In this document: positions 58,944 to 64,000 of the stretch, in pieces
Position numbering within the stretch: position 1 is the stretch's first letter
Layout: each line of letters opens with the position of its first letter
Origin: Melampsora larici-populina 98AG31
Taxonomy: Eukaryota; Basidiomycota; Pucciniomycetes; Pucciniales; Melampsoraceae
Direction of reading: 5' to 3'
DNA length: 64,000 bases
Assembly (NCBI RefSeq): GCF_000204055.1
Contig: NW_006768775.1
Span: forward strand, 248,001 to 312,000
Made by a program: the position numbers and the translations under genes
Notes under the pieces: model-generated
The model's input: only the letters and a program-made list of their open reading frames with translations
Told to the model about the DNA's origin: nothing
The model's database searches: none

Positions 58944-59332
58944 TTGATCAAACAGGCCGTCAAGCTGACACCACTGTCGACTGTATTTCACCTATATAGA
59001 CAGCAGTAAAACTGCATTCCTTGACTGTTCTTAGATCCTTTTTCCCAACATTTCATATCCACTCGCGTCCAGTTACACATCACCCATGCTACATACCCAT
59101 GTCTACCCAAATTTGAGAAGTCCCAGTCAATACGTGTTAACATTGGGCACGCATCACCACCACCCACCAAGACCTACGCCGCATCAGGAGCACCATACCA
59201 CAAACCAAATCTCGAATTCACCAAGTTCACGAACTCAAAATCCAAACTCAGTCAATCAAACCTACACCAAACTCAGTCCTTCCTCCATCAACCATACAAC
59301 AACCCACCTAACCTTGAATACTTCACGCCAGT
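58944..59332. promoter_or_regulatory. Shared intergenic region of divergent gene pair
   Basis: About 390 bp between two divergent starts. The part near 59140-59330 is CA-rich (ACCACC, CACCAAACTC repeats) and open in one plus frame, but has no matching splice to the downstream gene. Likely a bidirectional promoter; no specific element recognised. Confidence 0.35.
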
Positions 59333-61094
59333 ATGCCAATTGCAGGATACCCAATACATCCAACCGGCCTTGACCTAGTGGCCAACCTTGAACGGCTCGC
59401 TGATTCTCAAGCACACGGACTTCACACTCCCAGTCATACACAAAACACGGGCACTCAGCGCATCGAGAGCGATGGAACTCCGCCGGTGCCTTCAACTACT
59501 ACGGAGAAGCCACCCCGCAAACGCAACAAAACCAAGGGAAAAAACAAACGCAACAAACGCAAGCGAGGTGACAATGGTTCCGGTTCTGAAAACGAAGACG
59601 ATCAACCTACGTTTGACCCCGCGCAATTGAAAGACTCCGACAAAACAGCACTTCAGCTCCGTTACTTGGCAGAAAAGCACGCTACCGCCGGCATGTCCGA
59701 TGAACTTATTGAGTCTTTACTCGACTTCCATGAGGAGATACAAACGATGATCGCGATCAAAGCCCTCGAACTTGGCACCACGGTTTCAGCCATCGAAGGA
59801 GTTTTGTAAGTTATCTAACTCATCTGATAGTATAGTACGATGTCCACTGATATTGAGTCGATATATGTTCAGTGGAAAGTACATTGGGGTTTGTCGCCCA
59901 TCGCGATGGAACCGATTCCTCCAAAGTGTACAAGCCAGGGCCATATTCAAATTAGGTAAGTAAAGTACATTCGCTATCAACAATACTTACACTGACATAA
60001 GACACATTATCACTTATCAGCTCGTGGGGTTGGGAGCGGCCAGGGTATGAGGGAGTTGAGTCGAGTATGGAGAAGTATGACCGAAGCGGAAAAGGATGTT
60101 TATAAGGAGGCTACTCAAGAGACGGATACCGCCAACCTTCAAGCTATGGACCAAGACTTGGCCGAACTCGAAATTGGTCCTCGCTCACGGGACCAAATAC
60201 TACAGTCTCGAAGCAACACCTTAATCAATCCTCGAAGTCTCAAACTTTACAAGGATAACGCTGAGAAATACCTGGATGAAATTATGGCCAAGGTGAGTAG
60301 AAGATTCTATTGACCACTTGTAGGTGAGTAAATTATACTGACAACTCAAGGGAAATAGTGCATTCCTATTACCAGATCCAACCACTTCGAAATTGTTGTC
60401 GTGGCCGTATCAAATCATATCTCCACACATAGTTTCCAGTTCACACGCTCCACGCTAGGTGTCAAAAAGGTGGTTGAAGAAATTTACGCCATAGATGGTG
60501 TCAATAATTTCGCCACCGAAGTACAAGCACACTTGGTTGGTCAGAGACCCAGTGAACTCGGCGTAATGGGAAAATCGGGTAGGTTGTTATCATCTTCTTG
60601 CACTTTCCGACTATACTTACCCATGTAACAATCTACTAGAAAATGGACGCGCGTATCAATCACGAGTCACCGCTTCCCTCTCAACTTTTTTGAGTAAGTA
60701 CTGTCTTGAGATTATAACAGTGTGACAGTTCACAGGGATCACAGCTGATATCCAGCTGTATCTAGAGGATATAACGGGTCTGAGACATTGGCCATGGAGC
60801 AAATGCGACTTGACACTTCGCGAAGCCGGATACAAACTCGAATTGCTACCTGGTGCCCAATCAGTCGAGGCCACCTTCAAGCAAAACAGCCGCCATCTCA
60901 ACCGCGCCAAACTCTTGGCTATCGAGAGCGACCTCAAGGACCATTTGATCCAGTTGGTCAAAACAAATGAAGTCACTCCCGCTCAAAATACAAACGCAAA
61001 TACCACCAACCAACCGTCTCCGATTGACAGAACCAACACCAATACTACGGACGGTGAGATTACCTCCAATTTAGACCCTATCTTTTTAGAGTAA
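59333..61094 (+). CDS. HMG-box-like nuclear protein (486 aa), unknown family
   Basis: Six exons: 59333-59805, 59873-59955, 60021-60292, 60359-60578, 60640-60693, 60736-61094; 1461 nt, all GT...AG. The N-terminal ~85 residues contain a strongly basic stretch (KPPRKRNKTKGKNKRNKRKRG) that should act as a nuclear signal, then an acidic patch. An HMG-box-like region spans exons 2-3 (about 160-225): W.RFLQSVQARA.F ... MRELSRVWRSMTEAEKDVYKEA, close to the helix 1/helix 2 pattern of HMG boxes. The following ~260 residues are mixed helical and strand (EIVVVAVSNHISTHSFQF; RITADIQLYLEDITGLRHWPWSKC) with no family I know. Probably DNA-binding. Neighbours and codon use suggest a repeated gene family or a mobile unit. 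Confidence 0.6.
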
Positions 61095-61777
61095 TTAGCT
61101 ATTGTAATGTTATAGTTGTTATGTCACCATCGTATATCTTGTCTCAATCCATCTTATCTCCCTCTATCGTGTCGATCAAATTATATGCAAAGAATACATG
61201 ACTTTGTTTCATTCGACTTGATACAAACAATTCACATGAGTTGCACGCGATTGATTCAACAATTTGTTGATATATCTCACTCCAATTTGACCAATTTATG
61301 AACGTGATTATTCATACAAGTCAATACGGCGGAGACGTATGACTTACAAATCATGCAAGTTTTCAACAAGCTGCATGCAACGATATCATATCGTATTCAA
61401 ATGAAGCTGAACCGCCGAACCAAATCAACAATATGTATTCAAACCTTAGGTAGACGCGTATCCTCTCAGCTATCATTCCAAACTCCGAAGACCGGCTTTC
61501 GAGGCTATGGATCAACAGATCCATGAATAGATCTCGTTAATAGCTTCTCCTCAAAAGGTGGTAACAAAGGACCCACATCCCACTTCTCTTTCTCCCCAGA
61601 TCCGAACTACTACTCTCATATTGCACTCGCCGTCACCATTAACCAATACCTTCATCTTCTAACTTGATCCACCATCAGTTCTAAACTCATCCGATTAACA
61701 ATCAAAATAACTTGTTCTTTTATAAACTCTTTCAATTCTATATTTTGATCAAATATCTTATAAACCGCTACGACATC
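61095..61777. other. Intergenic between the HMG-box-like and zinc-knuckle genes
   Basis: No gene seen. It contains the presumed promoter of the zinc-knuckle gene. Confidence 0.4.
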
Positions 61778-62666
61778 ATGCCGGCCACACCTATGTCCAC
61801 ACCTATCAACGTACACTCCAGTTCAAACCCAGTCACCTTAACACCAGAACTCCATATCACTACCATACCTCTCACTTTAGATGCGGCAAGATCGATATTA
61901 GAGCTAACCATGTCTACGCGCAGCAGCTCCAATCAAACGCCTGTATCGATACCACTTACTGCGTACCCGAAGATACTCCTAGCCATTGACCAATGCTATC
62001 AATGCGGCATTTTTGGTCACCGCGAATGGGAATGCGCGGAGAAGGGCCTTCCAAGAAGAGCCGAAGCGGTAGCAGACTGGCGCCGTACGACTAACGGCAA
62101 GATATACAGTTTGAAGGCTTTACTCGGTATGCCTCCTTACCAAAAGTGGACTCTGGCATCTTTGTCCGAAACTTTGTCAAAGTAGGTGTCTTAGTTTTTA
62201 AGTCTGTTCATCGTTTCTTTTTCTCGGTGCTGTTCTAAAGATATGCCACTGTAGGCATCATATGTACGATAGTCCTTCGGCCACACCCACTCCCGCCATC
62301 TCTGGCCGGATGAAGAAAATGGAGGTCGAAACGATTGTGATTGACACCCCATCGCCAACCCCGGCTCCAGCACCCGTCGCGTCAACTTCATCATTAACAA
62401 TGGAGACTATGGGAGGTACATCAGGTCGATCAAAGGCCACTACATCATCCAACAAAGGTAACAATTCGAAGGTGACGCCCTGGGGCGAATGGTCCAAGGA
62501 TTGGAGTTGGAGACCGTAAGTACAGTCACGTATCTGTTAAAGAGCTCACAAGCTAAGAAGACGCTCTTTGTGTAGCAAACGCGAACACGAATGTGGGTGC
62601 TGCTGCTGCTATAAGCGAGTATGTCGACACAATCGAGCAGGGTCCTGTCCCATGAATGACTACTAA
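61778..62666 (+). CDS. CCHC zinc-knuckle protein with C-terminal cysteine cluster (251 aa)
   Basis: Three exons: 61778-62181, 62255-62515, 62576-62666; 756 nt. The start is the ATG at 61778; the frame is open above but lacks an ATG. A zinc knuckle CYQCGIFGHREWEC (CX2CX4HX4C, about residues 71-84) is followed by a short conserved-looking block (RRTTNGKIYSLKALLGMPPYQKW), then a disordered Ser/Thr/Pro/Ala region, a Trp-rich motif (WGEWSKDWSWRP), and a dense Cys/His cluster at the end (ECGCCCCYKRVCRHNRAGSCP). Likely binds nucleic acid. It lies in tandem with the HMG-box-like gene. CCHC proteins are known to be expanded in Melampsora; membership is inferred. Confidence 0.65.
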
Positions 62667-63115
62667 TGTAGTTATAGTTATTGGATTGATTGGCGATATT
62701 TCAATTGTATTTTATGTTACACTAGGCTTTCACTAGGTTATTGAGAAGATAAACTATCATATGTTACACCGCCATAGATTCGATTCTTATAGTCAATACA
62801 TACAATAAGACAAAACAAATCGAAGCGTTATTTTCTTTTACTTTCCCTCCATACGCGATGAGGGAGGTTTGCTGTACTTCGAATCGTTATTTTATTTTTC
62901 AGTTACCTTACCTCCATACACATGACGGTGGTTTCCTGTACTTCATATGTTATAAGTTGTATGCGTCTTGCGTTTTGATCACGGATTTATCTTGAACGCA
63001 CACTCTTCCAAATATACACTCAATTTGTTTCTGCTTCTCTTTTACTTTACCTCTATGCACGATGAGGTTTTTTTTTGTCTGTTTCTTCTTATGCAGGTTA
63101 TTTGATGAGATTCCT
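62667..63115. repeat. Three hairpin-forming repeats downstream of zinc-knuckle gene
   Basis: Three copies of a unit TTTAC(C/T)TTCCCTCCATAC.CGATGAGGGAGGTTT.CTGTACTTC-like: around 62835-62880, 62900-62946 and 63040-63072. Each has a short stem flanking ATAC/ATGC..GATGA: CCCTCC/GGGAGG in copy 1 (62845-62867) and ACCTC/GAGGT in copy 3 (63049-63068); copy 2 is weaker. The spacer DNA between them also contains related text. No coding potential. Confidence 0.65.
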
Positions 63116-63229
63116 TCAGCAGTTCCGTGATGACTTAAGGATATAGCTATACTCGAAAGCTATATCCTTAGATGATAAAGGTGTTTGAGTTTGATGGTGA
63201 AAGAGTGACCAAAATAGGAGAAAGAGTCG

Positions 63230-63960
63230 TGATAACATTTCAACCACTTCGTGTGAGTTCTGTCTCTGAGCGGTATGAAAAAACTCTTTTTCGAAGATGA
63301 AGATGAGGAGATGCGAGAAAACTTCATTAATGAAAAATGACCGCCGTGCAGAGAAGCACATAAGTCAACGTGCAATTATCAAATATGCGCCATCTTCAAT
63401 GGCATTATGTGACTTAACTCCCTGCGCGGGATGAAAAAGCTCATTTTTCAGAATTGAAACTAGTTTTCGAAAGCGAAGATGACGAGATAGAGTAAATGTT
63501 CATTAATGAATAATGACCGCCGAGCAAAATAGCACTTGATACAACTTGCACTTATTGAATTTGCGTGTGCTTCAGAGTCTTTGTGTGAGTTTTATGTCTG
63601 AGCGGGATGAAAAAAGCGCGTTTTTATGATTGAAACGCAAAAACGAAGGTGAAGATGAGGAGATGTAAGGAAAGTTCATTAATAAAAAATGACCGCCGTG
63701 CAAAGATGCACATAAACCACCGTGAAATTATCGAAATTGCGCCATCTTCAATGGCGCAATGTCACTTGACTGCCTGAGTCCATTGAAGATACCTTCATTT
63801 TGAGTATTGGAAACCACTTTCGGATGTGAAGATGAAGAGTTAATGAAAAAAGTCATTAATGAAAACTGTCAGAAATCCAAGGAAGTATATAACTCAACGT
63901 GCAAACGTTGAATTTCCGCTTTCTTCTTGAGGTTGAAGGCGATTTTGTGCGGAAATTTTT
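63230..63960. repeat. Degenerate 176-bp tandem repeat, about four units
   Basis: The landmark (T)CATTAAT(G)A...ATGACCGCCG(T/A)GCA occurs at 63323, 63499, 63675 and 63852, spaced 176, 176 and 177 bp. Other shared blocks per unit: GAGCGG(G/T)ATGAAAAAA, CGAAG(A/G)TGA(A)GATGA.GAGAT, CGTG(C/A)AATTATC.AAT.(T/G)GCGCCATCTTCAATGGC. Open frames inside are not conserved. The array may continue past the window edge. Confidence 0.8.
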
Positions 63961-64000
63961 TTCCTGAATGTTGCACAAGTCATCATCTTGATATCATATA

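Noticed and set aside
58767..58991. Frame ending in KRYSMAYRC as an independent gene
   Set aside because: It is exon 1 of the 174-aa protein read through the intron; splicing at 58822/58751 joins both frames.
1..64000. tRNA, rRNA, CRISPR arrays, bacterial-type operators
   Set aside because: Looked for B-box-like GGTTCGA and rRNA cores by eye and saw none convincing; regular short repeats with unique spacers are absent. A tRNA scan program would be needed to exclude a tRNA fully.

Overview
The window looks like a piece of a rust-fungus genome (Pucciniales; Melampsora-like is my inference, not shown by any single marker). The reasons are AT-rich DNA, protein genes cut by many short GT...AG introns of about 50-110 nt, several small multi-exon cysteine-rich secreted proteins, and heavy, nested retrotransposon load. 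I found no tRNA, rRNA or CRISPR. All multi-exon models below were built by eye from frame, splice sites and total length divisible by three; none has been tested by transcripts or homology search.

Layout. 1-4.1 kb holds exon-like patches and a probable secreted-protein relic. 4.1-18.6 kb is a three-level transposon nest: a nearly full-length plus-strand Copia element (6274-11540) sits inside the integrase gene of a minus-strand Copia element, which sits inside the reverse transcriptase of a minus-strand DIRS-like element. 19.6-22.0 kb is a seven-exon pepsin-like aspartic protease. 23-26.5 kb carries two copies of a ~650-bp repeat. 27.2-29.0 kb is an F-box-type protein. 29-36.8 kb is poor in clean genes, with relics of a plus-strand multi-exon gene and of a minus-strand family also seen near 2 kb. 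A dead Tc1/mariner element occupies 37.0-38.35 kb. 39.4-40.25 kb and 42.05-43.08 kb encode two secreted cysteine-rich proteins, the second probably GPI-anchored. Housekeeping genes follow: PRPP synthetase (45.9-47.75 kb) and squalene epoxidase (50.8-52.7 kb), then two more secreted proteins (54.2-55.2 and 56.8-57.4 kb).

58.3-64 kb differs in style: richer in GC codons, with a divergent pair (a 174-aa protein and a 486-aa HMG-box-like protein), then a 251-aa zinc-knuckle protein with a C-terminal cysteine cluster, then hairpin repeats and a 176-bp tandem repeat running to the end of the window.

The most unusual signal is in the Copia elements. Both, although their LTR sequences differ, have the last 77-79 bp of the LTR duplicated again just before the primer-binding site, separated by an intron-like spacer. 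The duplicated part starts about 30-40 bp after a TATA-like motif, so it appears to be exactly the transcribed part of the LTR. Both also have a primer-binding site complementary to the anticodon arm of initiator tRNA-Met, implying priming by a half-tRNA.
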